64,000 nt of DNA from JANYCO01 sp035535995. Lineage in GTDB: Bacteria; Bacteroidota; Bacteroidia; Cytophagales; Cytophagaceae. The DNA lies in assembly GCA_035535995.1 (NCBI GenBank), contig DATLOZ010000002.1, positions 184,301-248,300 of the forward strand. Direction: 5' to 3'. The notes under the pieces were generated by a model. The model searched no databases. It was given only the letters and a program-made list of their open reading frames with translations, and was not told the DNA's origin. Shown in pieces: positions 1 to 8,914 of the stretch. The position numbers and the translations under genes were made by a program. The number at the start of each line of letters is the position of its first letter. The first letter of the stretch is position 1.

Positions 1-35
1 TCAATTGATTTACAATAAATTAATCTTTTACCAGA

Positions 36-1595
36 TCAACTACCAGCCCAACCTTCCCTGTCAAGACTGCGGTACTGAATCGCCTCAGCCAGGTGTTCTA
101 TCTTGATTTCCTCGCTTTCTGACAGATCGGCAATAGTGCGGGCTACCTTTAAGATCCTGTCATAAGCCCTGGCCGAAAGCCCTAACCGTTCCATTGCAGT
201 TTTAAGCAATTTTTTACCTGCTTCGTTGATCCCGCAAAGGTCTTTCACCATTTGAGAAGGCATCATCGCGTTACAATGTACGGGACTGACCTCCGGCTGG
301 TTGTTGTATTCTGTAAATCGTTTTGTCTGTATACCCCGGGCTTTTTCTACCCTAATGCGGATATCTTCACTAGACTCCGCTTTGCGGTTGGCAGTCATTT
401 CATCAAACGTTACAGGCGTAACTTCAATATGCAGATCGATCCGGTCGAGCAAAGGGCCGCTTACTTTGTTGAGATAGCGATGTACAACACCCGGACCACA
501 AACACATTCCTTTTCCGGATGATTGTAGTAGCCACATGGACAAGGATTCATGCTTGCGATCAGCATAAAATTAGCCGGGAAATCGATCGAAATCTTAGCG
601 CGGCTGATGTTTACTCTTCGCTCCTCAAGCGGCTGACGCATTACTTCAAGGGCGGTTCGTTTGAATTCCGGAAGTTCATCCAGAAACAATACTCCATTAT
701 GCGCCAATGAAATTTCTCCCGGCTGCGGAAATCCACCACCGCCTACCAATGCCACGTCGCTGATTGTATGATGCGGTGCACGGAATGGGCGGTTGGAGAT
801 CAGCGATGCTTTGCTCCCAAGTTTTCCGGCAACGGAATGGATCTTTGTTGTCTCCAGCGCTTCGTGCAAACTAAGCGGAGGAAGGATAGAAGGCAGGCGT
901 TTGGCCAACATCGTCTTTCCCGCGCCAGGCGGGCCAATCATAATCACATTGTGTCCACCGGCGGCAGCAATTTCCATAGCACGTTTGATATTTTCCTGTC
1001 CTTGCACATCCGCAAAATCAGCTTCATAAGAATTAATGCGGTTGAAAAACACCTCACGTGTATCCATGCGCAACGGTTCGATATCCAATTTATGTTCAAA
1101 GAAATCGATTGCCTCTTGCAGGTCGCGGACACCAATGATGTCGAGGCTGTTGACGATGGCCGCTTCGGCTTCGTTTTCTTTGGGAAGAATAAAACCTTTG
1201 TATCCTTGTCGACGCGCTTCTATGGCAATGGGCAGCACCCCTTTGACAGGGCGCAATGCGCCGTCGAGCGCGAGCTCTCCCATGATTACGTATTTGTCGA
1301 GCTCTTCGGTAAACAGTTGACCGGAAGCGGAGAGTACGCCTAAAGCAATGGGAAGGTCATAGGCAGATCCTTCTTTACGAATGTCGGCAGGTGCCAGGTT
1401 GACTACTACTTTTTGTCTCGGCATGCGATAGCCCAGGTGTTTGATGGAGGCTTCGACCCTTTGTTCGCTTTCTTTTACAGCGCTATCGGGCAGACCTACC
1501 ATACAAAACTTAAGACCTTGATTGATGGTGACTTCAATGGTGACAATAAAAGCATTAACTCCCTGGACCGCGCTACCAAAGGTTTTTGCAAGCAT
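36..1595 (-). CDS. comM: YifB/ComM family Mg-chelatase-like AAA+ ATPase
   Basis: 519 residues, normal length for the YifB/ComM family. An N-terminal Lon-protease-like S5 domain (about 1-170) precedes an AAA+ Mg-chelatase-type core. Walker A is GPPGAGKT at 221-228 and Walker B VLFLDE at 302-307. A cysteine cluster at C352/C354/C364/C366 fits the zinc-binding insert of the family. The C-terminal Mg_chelatase_C domain carries the typical LSARAYDRILKVARTIADL segment. In competent bacteria ComM is a hexameric helicase promoting branch migration during transformation; in Bacteroidota the role is inferred only. The ATG at 1595 gives the canonical MLAKTFGSAVQG start. The next gene on the same strand upstream is gmhA, only 26 bp away, so co-transcription is possible. 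The family call is secure, the physiological role is not. Confidence 0.93.
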   Translation of the reverse strand: MLAKTFGSAVQGVNAFIVTIEVTINQGLKFCMVGLPDSAVKESEQRVEASIKHLGYRMPRQKVVVNLAPADIRKEGSAYDLPIALGVLSASGQLFTEELDKYVIMGELALDGALRPVKGVLPIAIEARRQGYKGFILPKENEAEAAIVNSLDIIGVRDLQEAIDFFEHKLDIEPLRMDTREVFFNRINSYEADFADVQGQENIKRAMEIAAAGGHNVIMIGPPGAGKTMLAKRLPSILPPLSLHEALETTKIHSVAGKLGSKASLISNRPFRAPHHTISDVALVGGGGFPQPGEISLAHNGVLFLDELPEFKRTALEVMRQPLEERRVNISRAKISIDFPANFMLIASMNPCPCGYYNHPEKECVCGPGVVHRYLNKVSGPLLDRIDLHIEVTPVTFDEMTANRKAESSEDIRIRVEKARGIQTKRFTEYNNQPEVSPVHCNAMMPSQMVKDLCGINEAGKKLLKTAMERLGLSARAYDRILKVARTIADLSESEEIKIEHLAEAIQYRSLDREGWAGS

Positions 1596-1621
1596 CGGTG
1601 TGTTCGTTATAGTTTAAAAAA

Positions 1622-2203
1622 TTAGTCGTTTAGTTGTTTCTCAATTAAAAAAATCAAAATATGAATGATCTTAATATGGATCTCCTGAATTCGATCTGCA
1701 TAGCCTTGATGCGGTACGTTAATATTTACATCGCAAAGCTCTACCAGTTTGCCACCGTTTTTTCCCGTAAGGCCAATCACGATCATATCTTTCTGGCGTG
1801 CAGCTTCGGCGGCTTTTACTACGTTTTCAGAATTACCGCTGGTACTTATAGCAAGTAGTATATCACCTTTTTTACCAAAGCCTTTTACATATCTTGAAAA
1901 AACATGGTTGTAGCCAAAATCATTGGCAGTACATGTGATATAAGAAGGATCGGAAATTGCCATTGCCGGAATCGGGTCGCGGTCTTCACGAAATTTGCCG
2001 GAAAGCTCTTCTGCAAAATGCATCGCATCGCAGGCAGAACCGCCGTTTCCGCAGGAAATGATCTTACGGCCTTTTTTCACAGAAGCTACAATTGTTTTTG
2101 CTGCTTTTTCAATATTGGCAATATTCTCTTTACCAGATAAAAATTTCTGAAGCAGCTCTGCAGCTTCGTTCAGTTCCTGATATATAAGATCACCTGTATT
2201 CAT
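1622..2203 (-). CDS. gmhA: D-sedoheptulose-7-phosphate isomerase
   Basis: 193 residues, the family's usual length. This SIS-domain enzyme converts sedoheptulose 7-phosphate to D-glycero-D-manno-heptose 7-phosphate, the first step towards the ADP-heptose used in the LPS inner core. Visible motifs are the phosphate-binding SCGNGGSACDAMHFAEEL segment at 50-67 (catalytic-type Glu65), the STSGNSENV loop at 120-128 and the terminal QEIHIKIIH segment (173-181) with the conserved His. It lies 26 bp upstream of the comM-like gene on the same strand. The LPS context is echoed by a heptosyltransferase-type gene at 22134-23129, about 20 kb away, so the pathway genes are dispersed. Reading as the related DiaA/SIS family is less likely, because the full catalytic motif set of GmhA is present. 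Confidence 0.92.
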   Translation of the reverse strand: MNTGDLIYQELNEAAELLQKFLSGKENIANIEKAAKTIVASVKKGRKIISCGNGGSACDAMHFAEELSGKFREDRDPIPAMAISDPSYITCTANDFGYNHVFSRYVKGFGKKGDILLAISTSGNSENVVKAAEAARQKDMIVIGLTGKNGGKLVELCDVNINVPHQGYADRIQEIHIKIIHILIFLIEKQLND

Positions 2204-2216
2204 AAAAATAACAGGT

Positions 2217-2224
2217 CAAATGTA
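2217..2224 (-). promoter_or_regulatory. Candidate -7 box upstream of gmhA
   Basis: Reading the minus strand, TACATTTG matches the Bacteroidota -7 consensus TAnnTTTG exactly. It lies 13 bp before the gmhA ATG, which would give a very short leader. The expected TTTG -33 element is not clear at the right spacing, so the call is moderate. Confidence 0.4.
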
Positions 2225-2282
2225 GAGATTTTTTTGGATTAAACTATGAGTACAGAAATTTAATCTTGCTATACAATTCTTT

Positions 2283-2313
2283 TTTGCTAGAATATTTTTA
2301 ATAATTAATTTTG
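2283..2313 (+). promoter_or_regulatory. Bacteroidota-type promoter for the outer-membrane protein gene
   Basis: TTTG at 2283-2286 is followed after exactly 19 bp by TAATTTTG at 2306-2313. This is a full match to the Bacteroidota housekeeping consensus TTTG-N19-TAnnTTTG. The ATG of the downstream gene is at 2345, giving a leader of roughly 25 nt. Confidence 0.6.
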
Positions 2314-2344
2314 AACCTTATTATTTATTAATCACAACCACGTT

Positions 2345-3250
2345 ATGTTATTTCGAAAAACTATTTTGGTATTAGTATCAATACCTTTGTTATGTGCTGT
2401 CAGTTTCGCACAATCTCCCACCCCTAAGCCAATGTCTAAAAGAGATTCTTTAAGAATAGACAAAAGATTTTATTTCAATATTGGAGTTGGCTATAATTTC
2501 GTATCAGGTACAGGAGAAACCGCACAATATAAAGAATACACCAACGGAAGCTTTGATGTGACAAATGTTAAATATTCCTATGGTAAAGGAGCATCACTCT
2601 CTGTTGCGTTAGGGAAGATGATTAATAAAAATCTTGGCTTTGAAGTAAAGCTCGGGTATATGGGAGGTGGAAAAAATAATCACACCAGTACTTACTACGA
2701 TACTTCTTCTACCGGCGATCCTTATGCACTCGAACAAGACTTTTCGTATTTCGCAAATACTTTTTTTATAAATCCTCAAATAGTATTGGAAGCGCCGTTT
2801 AGCCAAGGGCATGCTCTTTACAGCAAGGTCGGATATCTCGTGGGTGCTGGCAAAGCAACGCTTGCCCTCAAAGAAACTCCAAATTTTTATACCATTCCTA
2901 ACCAGGTAGCACAAAGCGGAGAATTTGATTGGGCTTATACCGGAGGATTAGTCAGCGGCTCCACTTTATCGTTAGGAATACGTCTGAAAATAGATAATAC
3001 TGCATCGTTTTTCATGGAAGCCACAGGCAATAGTCTCCATCGTACATTCACAGAAACACACCGAACCAAAGCTGAAAAAAATAAACAGGATATTCTAAAT
3101 ACATTCAGTAAATATAATTCAGAAATTGATTTTGTATCCACAGCCTCCGAGCCTAAACAGATCGATTATAATGTACCTCGTAAAGAACCTGCTTATAGAG
3201 CAAATTATAGCTCTGCAGGCTTCAGAATTGGATTTCAATTCTACTTTTAA
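2345..3250 (+). CDS. Predicted outer-membrane beta-barrel protein
   Basis: 301 residues. A signal peptide (about 1-22, ending SFAQ) precedes a run of alternating polar/hydrophobic strands rich in aromatic residues and glycine, for example FYFNIGVGYNF near the N-terminus. The protein ends in FRIGFQFYF with a terminal phenylalanine, the BAM recognition pattern of outer-membrane barrels. No catalytic motif is seen. It most resembles the generic outer-membrane beta-barrel families of Bacteroidota, with roughly eight to twelve strands. A well-matched promoter lies just upstream, and the gene stands alone between two minus-strand genes. It is visibly more A+T-rich than the flanking metabolic genes. 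Function unknown; a porin, adhesin or surface-stability role cannot be separated from sequence. Confidence 0.7.
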   Translation: MLFRKTILVLVSIPLLCAVSFAQSPTPKPMSKRDSLRIDKRFYFNIGVGYNFVSGTGETAQYKEYTNGSFDVTNVKYSYGKGASLSVALGKMINKNLGFEVKLGYMGGGKNNHTSTYYDTSSTGDPYALEQDFSYFANTFFINPQIVLEAPFSQGHALYSKVGYLVGAGKATLALKETPNFYTIPNQVAQSGEFDWAYTGGLVSGSTLSLGIRLKIDNTASFFMEATGNSLHRTFTETHRTKAEKNKQDILNTFSKYNSEIDFVSTASEPKQIDYNVPRKEPAYRANYSSAGFRIGFQFYF

Positions 3251-3293
3251 TTAGTAACAAAGTCTCTTTGGAATTTATTCTTACCAAAAGAAA

Positions 3294-3324
3294 AAGCCGG
3301 CAGTGAAAAAATAGTTGCCGGCTT
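3294..3324 (-). terminator. Rho-independent terminator of the small repeat-protein gene
   Basis: A perfect 9-bp stem (AAGCCGGCA at 3294-3302, TGCCGGCTT at 3316-3324) is followed on the minus strand by TTTTTCTTTT. It sits 34 bp beyond the stop of the 3358-3696 gene. It may also stop readthrough from the plus-strand gene ending at 3250, but there is no T-run on that side. Confidence 0.75.
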
Positions 3325-3357
3325 ATATTCCACCCTCCCAGTTTGTGTAACAATCAA

Positions 3358-3696
3358 TTATAACCCTTGAGGATGTTTGTAACTACTATGATTTGTTTTT
3401 GGCGGTTTGGTAAAGTGATCTTTGAATTTCACATTGCTTTGCGGCTGATTCTGTTGCTTATAATTTCTATTGATCGTTTCCGGCTGCGGCTTGGTGAAAG
3501 AGTCTTTAAATTTTGTACCTTCTGAAGTAGGAATAGTATGTTTGTAATTGCCATTCGGCTCCATAGTTTGACTGGTCTCCGTTTTGGCTTTTTTATTTTT
3601 ACGTTTACCACCGTCCAATGAACCTGCAAAAGTATTTCCTGCCAGCAATACCAGCGCACCAAACAGGATAACCGATTTTACTAATGAGTTTTTCAT
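3358..3696 (-). CDS. Small secreted basic protein with a duplicated KFKDxFTKP motif
   Basis: 112 residues. A clear signal peptide (about 1-24, ending NTFAG) precedes a mature part of fewer than 90 residues that is Lys/Asn/Gln/Pro-rich and without hydrophobic core. Two copies of the motif KFKD-S/H-FTKP (about 62-69 and 90-97) alternate with NYK/SYK tripeptides, giving an internal repeat of roughly 28 residues. This suggests a disordered, cationic surface or periplasmic peptide. The gene has its own terminator and no operon partner. I recognise no family. The signal peptide, repeats and terminator support a real gene rather than a chance open frame. Confidence 0.6.
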   Translation of the reverse strand: MKNSLVKSVILFGALVLLAGNTFAGSLDGGKRKNKKAKTETSQTMEPNGNYKHTIPTSEGTKFKDSFTKPQPETINRNYKQQNQPQSNVKFKDHFTKPPKTNHSSYKHPQGL

Positions 3697-3800
3697 AGAC
3701 TTTTTGTTTTACTTTTATAAGTATAAAACTAGCTTGTCCTCAGGGTTTTTGAAATACGGCGAGCAACGTAAAAAATATCCGTTGCATGACGTAGAATAGA

Positions 3801-3818
3801 CTACGTAATTTTACGTAG
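3801..3818. promoter_or_regulatory. Palindrome CTACGTAA-TT-TTACGTAG
   Basis: A perfect 8-bp inverted repeat with a 2-bp centre lies between the terminator of the large T9SS protein gene and the start of the small repeat-protein gene. A partial copy (GACGTAG) precedes it at 3789-3795. The symmetry fits a dimeric regulator site, but there is no direct evidence for one. Confidence 0.3.
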
Positions 3819-3834
3819 ATGAAGTGGCAATAAA

Positions 3835-3860
3835 AAAGCCACCCTCTTCAGGGTGGCTTT
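3835..3860 (-). terminator. Rho-independent terminator of the 1398-residue protein gene
   Basis: A perfect 11-bp stem (AAAGCCACCCT / AGGGTGGCTTT) with a CTTC tetraloop continues into a T-run on the minus strand. It is 38 bp past the stop codon of the 3898-8094 gene. Confidence 0.85.
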
Positions 3861-3897
3861 AGCGCGAAACATTTGCGCATCTTGTTGGTTGAGAAAA

Positions 3898-6800
3898 TTA
3901 TTCTTTTGTTACTTTAAACTGGTATACGGTACCGTCTTCAAAAATAACTTTACCGATGTATAAACCAGGGATGGTATTGATCATGATCTCTTCTTCTTTA
4001 TTTGTATTGATCAATCCATTGTATACTTCTTTTCCCATTAGATCGTACAATTGAACTATGGCTTGCTGGGCTTCTTTTGTTTTATTGGTAGTGACCAGAA
4101 ACTTCAAGCTATTGGTGAATGGATTCGGATAGACATCTACAGAAGTTGTAGTATCACTGTTAATATCTGAAGTCATTTCTCCGAGGCGGTAGGTTGTAGC
4201 CAATATGAAATAGGCGTTATCAGGAATTTTTTGTTTGGGCGTGGAAGGGCCTTCATAGCTAAGGGAAATTTCTGCTCCGTCAGTCACGTTATTTTTATTA
4301 ATTGTATATATGTGCTTGCCGGCTTTCAGCGCTATCAAACCTGATGCTGTAGTGGTAGGATGTCCCGTTCCATATCCATTATCAACTACAAGTTTATTTC
4401 CAATATACATATTGCTGCCGTCGTGAGAGGTCAGATAAAAATTATACGTTCCTTCATCGGGTACATAAATATAACCGGTGTAGCTTATCTGTACTCCCTT
4501 CGCACCAGGGGACTTGATCCCTACTCCGTCTTCTATAGTACAATACATATCCTGGCCAGGAATTCTTATCGTATTGATATTTCCTCCTCCCGAACAATAG
4601 GTATCCGTTAATGCACTATGCTCGATGAAAGAGTCTGTATAGTGTACACCCGCCACAGTATTAGAAGGGTTTTCAGGTGCTCGTGTATTAGGAATTTTAA
4701 ACTCACAATTTCCTTCATAATACACACATCTTATTCTTCCGTCAGCAGTTCTGAAGTAAACATTTCCATTGTTGGGAACAGTAATATTGGCATAAGGAAT
4801 ATTACTTGAGATCACTATACCACTTCCATTTGGGTAAGTACTGCTATTCAATTTATCTACTTGCCAGCTTGTAGCGCTGGAAATGTAATTGATGGTATTT
4901 TCGGTGGTCCTGAAAAATATCCTGTTCTGAATATCGCAAAACAGATCACCGGCTACATTCGAAAGGCCGTAGCCCGTTCCTATCCAGTTGCTCGCCGACA
5001 AGGAAACGCTCCTGATTCCGTTGCTGGTAGTTTTATAAAAGACCGTACCGTTGGTAGCGCAGGTGATCGAGTTGCCCACGACGGTACCTGTTACACTGGA
5101 AAGATCAGTCCTGTTCCAGTTATTACCAGTCCAGTAAATGAAATTAAGTTTACTATCCTGTGTGCGATAATAAAGTCTCCAATCTGCGAAACTAAAAGCC
5201 ATTGCATTGCCTACATTACTGTTTGCAACCTGATTCATTTCAGACCAGGCCCATTGATCAGGAGCGGTCATGTAAATACTATGAATCTTATTATCGATAG
5301 TGCGATAAAATACTTGCGAATTTGTAGCTACGATTGGACCCTGTACATTAGTAATCCAGTCTACCGGCACAACATGTTGCCAGCCTGTAGCAGGAGTCCA
5401 CTTTAAAGAATGTAATTGATTACTGGTAGTACGGTAAAATAGTTGTCCATCAGGAGCGATGGCAAGATCACCGGCAGCGTTGTCTACGTCTGCGAGTCCC
5501 GACCATCCCCATTCCTGTGCATCACTGTTCCACCACATCGAATGAATATGATTATCGGCAGTTCTGTAATAGATCTGGTTAGAACCCGGATCACTTACTA
5601 CGTTATCTACTGCCGGAGTATAAAAACTACTTAGAAACCCGCGTTTCCATGAAGGAGGATTGGAAGAATTGACAACATAGATTTGTACGTTATCAGTTAT
5701 GGCGTTATTGCATCCTAACGGTTTAATTGAAACGGTGTAGGTGGTAGTAGCGGTAGGACTAGCCACTGGGTTTTTTATAGTAGTAGAAGACAATCCTGTA
5801 GCAGGCGACCATGTAAACGATTCCGAGCCGCCTCCGATCACATTCATCGTCACATTATTTCCCGTACAAATGGTTCTGTCGGCACCTGCATCCAATGGTA
5901 TACCCGACTTATAAGTAGTCGTCACCGTATTGGTTCCACAAGTGTTTGCAGTATTAAAAGACACATTCGCTACTGTTTGATTCGGATAATAAAGCGTAAC
6001 AGAATTGTCTGCTTGTGAGATCAGTTGCGCATCGCCTGGATAAGTCCATGTAGTACTTGTAGTACCTTTCGTTTGCCAGTGAGTAGCTACAGTCGTTACA
6101 TTTTGCCCGTCACAAGTATTAGTCAATACAGGCAGAAGAAATCTTTGTGTTTCTACATCTGTAATAGTTTGTCCTGTGATAGCGCCATTTGCATCTTTTA
6201 CAATCAATGCAATACGATAATCAACATATTGATCGGTGCGAAATTTAATAGTACTTCTGAATGTATTAGAAGAGAGCACTGTTCCTACTGCTCCCGGGTT
6301 ATTAGAAAATGGTATAGCCAAATATGGCTGGCCTGTGCTGTAATCAAAATAATACATGGGAGTGCTATAAGGACTTGTGGTAGCTACCCAGTAATAAGTG
6401 TATCCTGCGCATCCTCCATTTACCGTAAAAGTAATGTCCAGAGCACTTGAATCAGTATTACACACTGTATAAATATGCCCTCCATATCCATTTATGTTTG
6501 AAGTCCTGAAAGAAGCGCTTAAGGGTGTGTTGTATTGAATGGAGCTTATAGTGAGTGGGGTGGTATTAACCGTGTAGGAACTGTTAACACTGCATCCATC
6601 ATTATCTGTTATCGTTACGTTACCCGCTTGCGGAGTACTCACTGCGAATATACTGGCCTGCAATGTGGCGGTAGGTGTGGCGCCTGCAGTACTAAGAAGG
6701 AAAGGAGCTGTACCTCCGCTAAATAAATGATCTGCACTGATCGTATGCGCAGCGTTGCACCAGTCTAACGTATATCCTGAAATAGCATTTAGTGTATTGT

Positions 6801-8094
6801 TCTTAAAATCGACTGTCACTGTTTTAGTAACACTACACAGGGCTACCTGGTCTGTTACTTTTACCTGGAAGGTTTTGATTTTTCTTTCTACACAAGTAAA
6901 GGTAGGGTTGGCTATGTTTGTGGCAGACAGTTCCTGTACATTATTGTCTGTTGAGGACCATTGATAACTATACGAGCCGCTCCCACCGCTTGCTGTAGCA
7001 GTGATCACTGCATTTTTACAGATCGATACATTCGCAGGAACTGATACTGCCAGTGTATTTAACTGGTAATTAACCTGGGCAGAATTCCAACAACTATTAC
7101 TGTTGCTGGTTGCCGTTAAGGTATAGCTAATGTTAGCAGGAGCACCCGGCTGCGGCGTAAATGTAGGATTGGAAATATTGGCAGCACTAAGATACTGCAA
7201 TGCACCCGTAGAAGCAGTCCAAGCGTAGCTTATTCCAGCCACAGGTGCGGCTCCCAACTGTATTGCAGGAGCATCGGGGCAAATTTTAAATAAATTGTTA
7301 GAGGCACAACTATTGCAGGCAACAGGGGCTGTAATGCCTTGTTTAAAAGTAATGCTTTTCATATTTGCCAACGTACAACTGCCATCCGCAACAGCAGTTT
7401 GCACCTCACATCTGATCTGTATAGTCACGGGAAAAGATGCGGGATATTTGTTAAAGTTTACATAGACGGTTTGTTTATCTTGAGAAGTAACATTATTGGC
7501 GTTCGCTCCATTGTAGAATATCAAATAATCGCTGTTGGTTTGCGCACCTGATGGATTTATGATTGACCATTTATAAGTAGGGTAAGCGGAGAGATAAGTA
7601 TCAGAAGTAAGTTGTACGTCATCGTAAACGCTGGGATTTGTTCCAGGTATTACACATACAGATGGAGCTGTTGTAATAGAGGAAGTAATAAGGGAGTTCA
7701 TGGTAATCACATTATCATATATGGTAGTGGAGATCCCCGAACTGGTAGTATAACTCAAAGCCACTATATACATGCCGCATTTAAATGTATGCTTGACCGT
7801 CATGGTAGGATTGGTGCTAGTATAGCCATTAATATTTCCTGGATCTGTGGGATCATTAAAATTCCAGCTAAAACTTACTACCGTTGCCTTAGGATCATTC
7901 TCATGTCCTGGCGCGGGCGTAGGATAAGTAATAGTTGTCTTAAAAGTAACTTCCGATTCAGTTACATAATCGCTTTCATCCCCCTCTATAGGAGATTTTT
8001 CTATTGTTACAATAGGTTCAATAATCTCTGCTCTGGTACTATGCCATGAAATAATCAGGAAGAGACATAAAAATAATATTCGCGTTCGTTTCAT
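3898..8094 (-). CDS. Giant secreted protein: PKD-like domains, lectin-like propeller, PA14-like domain, T9SS sorting domain
   Basis: 1398 residues. A signal peptide (1-22) leads into PKD/Ig-like modules up to about residue 800, seen in segments such as VVSFSWNFNDP and IKTFQVKVTD and in Cys-rich loops. Residues 812-1143 hold seven copies of a pattern like (V/I/L)(F/Y)(Y/F)RTxDNxIHS spaced about 46 residues. This is the signature of a tectonin/tachylectin/PLL-type seven-bladed propeller. A PA14/GLEYA-like module follows (about 1160-1290; YTGYIYVPDEGTYNFYLTSHDGS), then a T9SS type A sorting domain from about 1320 (VDVYPNPF...YDLMGKEVYNG...GLYIGKV). Such proteins are exported by T9SS and held at or released from the cell surface. 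Sugar binding is inferred from the propeller and PA14 folds. Monocistronic with its own terminator. Confidence 0.85.
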   Translation of the reverse strand: MKRTRILFLCLFLIISWHSTRAEIIEPIVTIEKSPIEGDESDYVTESEVTFKTTITYPTPAPGHENDPKATVVSFSWNFNDPTDPGNINGYTSTNPTMTVKHTFKCGMYIVALSYTTSSGISTTIYDNVITMNSLITSSITTAPSVCVIPGTNPSVYDDVQLTSDTYLSAYPTYKWSIINPSGAQTNSDYLIFYNGANANNVTSQDKQTVYVNFNKYPASFPVTIQIRCEVQTAVADGSCTLANMKSITFKQGITAPVACNSCASNNLFKICPDAPAIQLGAAPVAGISYAWTASTGALQYLSAANISNPTFTPQPGAPANISYTLTATSNSNSCWNSAQVNYQLNTLAVSVPANVSICKNAVITATASGGSGSYSYQWSSTDNNVQELSATNIANPTFTCVERKIKTFQVKVTDQVALCSVTKTVTVDFKNNTLNAISGYTLDWCNAAHTISADHLFSGGTAPFLLSTAGATPTATLQASIFAVSTPQAGNVTITDNDGCSVNSSYTVNTTPLTISSIQYNTPLSASFRTSNINGYGGHIYTVCNTDSSALDITFTVNGGCAGYTYYWVATTSPYSTPMYYFDYSTGQPYLAIPFSNNPGAVGTVLSSNTFRSTIKFRTDQYVDYRIALIVKDANGAITGQTITDVETQRFLLPVLTNTCDGQNVTTVATHWQTKGTTSTTWTYPGDAQLISQADNSVTLYYPNQTVANVSFNTANTCGTNTVTTTYKSGIPLDAGADRTICTGNNVTMNVIGGGSESFTWSPATGLSSTTIKNPVASPTATTTYTVSIKPLGCNNAITDNVQIYVVNSSNPPSWKRGFLSSFYTPAVDNVVSDPGSNQIYYRTADNHIHSMWWNSDAQEWGWSGLADVDNAAGDLAIAPDGQLFYRTTSNQLHSLKWTPATGWQHVVPVDWITNVQGPIVATNSQVFYRTIDNKIHSIYMTAPDQWAWSEMNQVANSNVGNAMAFSFADWRLYYRTQDSKLNFIYWTGNNWNRTDLSSVTGTVVGNSITCATNGTVFYKTTSNGIRSVSLSASNWIGTGYGLSNVAGDLFCDIQNRIFFRTTENTINYISSATSWQVDKLNSSTYPNGSGIVISSNIPYANITVPNNGNVYFRTADGRIRCVYYEGNCEFKIPNTRAPENPSNTVAGVHYTDSFIEHSALTDTYCSGGGNINTIRIPGQDMYCTIEDGVGIKSPGAKGVQISYTGYIYVPDEGTYNFYLTSHDGSNMYIGNKLVVDNGYGTGHPTTTASGLIALKAGKHIYTINKNNVTDGAEISLSYEGPSTPKQKIPDNAYFILATTYRLGEMTSDINSDTTTSVDVYPNPFTNSLKFLVTTNKTKEAQQAIVQLYDLMGKEVYNGLINTNKEEEIMINTIPGLYIGKVIFEDGTVYQFKVTKE

Positions 8095-8271
8095 TTGATA
8101 AACTTTATTAGGATTGATAAATAATAAAAATGTAAAATAAGGTCATCAGCATTCATTGATCAATACCCAGTAGTGGGTATTTCTGAAGACTATTATTCTT
8201 ATAAAAAATGAAATGAGCGCGAACATCTGCTGTTATAGGCACAATGCAGTACGTCCACAGGCCAACAAAAA

Positions 8272-8910
8272 TTAAACCAGGCCTTTCTCCAATGCCAGCT
8301 TCACCAATTCTGCAGTATTGTGTACAGAAAGTTTCTTCATCAAATTATTCCGATGTGTATCCACTGTACGTGAGCTGATAAAAAGTTTATCGGCGATTTC
8401 TTTCGAGCTTAGTCCTTTGACAATTTCTTTTAAAATATCCGACTCGCGTTCGGTGAGTTTTTCCTGTAGCTGATCTGTATCCGACTTGCGGTGCAGTTCT
8501 TCCATGAGGATAGAAGATACTTGCTGGTTAAAATATTTTTGCCCGCTCATCACCAGGCCTATCGCGCGGTGCAGCTCTTCGTAGTCTACGTTCTTCAGCA
8601 AATATCCATTGGCGCCTGAGCGGGCGGCTTTGATAATGTATTCCGGCTCTTCGTGCATGGTAAGCAGGATCACTTTCGTATCGGGAAGAAGTTTTCGCAA
8701 CTCGGCCAATGCATCAAATCCATTTAACACAGGCATGCTGATATCGGCCAGCACTACATCGGGGATTAATTTGGAGGCCAGCTCTACAAGCTCTTTACCG
8801 TTCTCTGCCTCTGCTACGATCTTGTAGTCGGCATTTCTCGACAGCATGGTCTTAATTCCATTGCGGATCAAGGCGTGGTCGTCTGCTATAATGATTTTGA
8901 TTTCGCTCAT
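8272..8910 (-). CDS. NarL/LuxR-family response regulator
   Basis: 212 residues in two parts. A receiver domain (1-120) has acidic pocket D10/D11, phospho-acceptor D56 (VVLAD), T84 and K106. A LuxR-type helix-turn-helix follows (about 150-210; LTERESDILKEIVKGLSSKEIA, then SSRTVDTHRNNLMKKL). The gene starts 4 bp downstream of the histidine kinase stop, so the two form an operon and very probably a cognate pair. Phosphorylation should trigger dimerisation and DNA binding. Targets are unknown; the large secreted protein gene downstream on the same strand is a possible but unproven one. Confidence 0.92.
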   Translation of the reverse strand: MSEIKIIIADDHALIRNGIKTMLSRNADYKIVAEAENGKELVELASKLIPDVVLADISMPVLNGFDALAELRKLLPDTKVILLTMHEEPEYIIKAARSGANGYLLKNVDYEELHRAIGLVMSGQKYFNQQVSSILMEELHRKSDTDQLQEKLTERESDILKEIVKGLSSKEIADKLFISSRTVDTHRNNLMKKLSVHNTAELVKLALEKGLV

Positions 8911-8914
8911 ACGT

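Noticed and set aside
768..1343. Long plus-strand open frame opposite the ComM-like gene
   Set aside because: Opposite-strand shadow of a conserved gene; no start signal, odd composition.
6025..6450. 141-codon plus-strand frame inside the large T9SS protein
   Set aside because: Mirror frame of Ser/Thr/Tyr-rich coding DNA, no family pattern.
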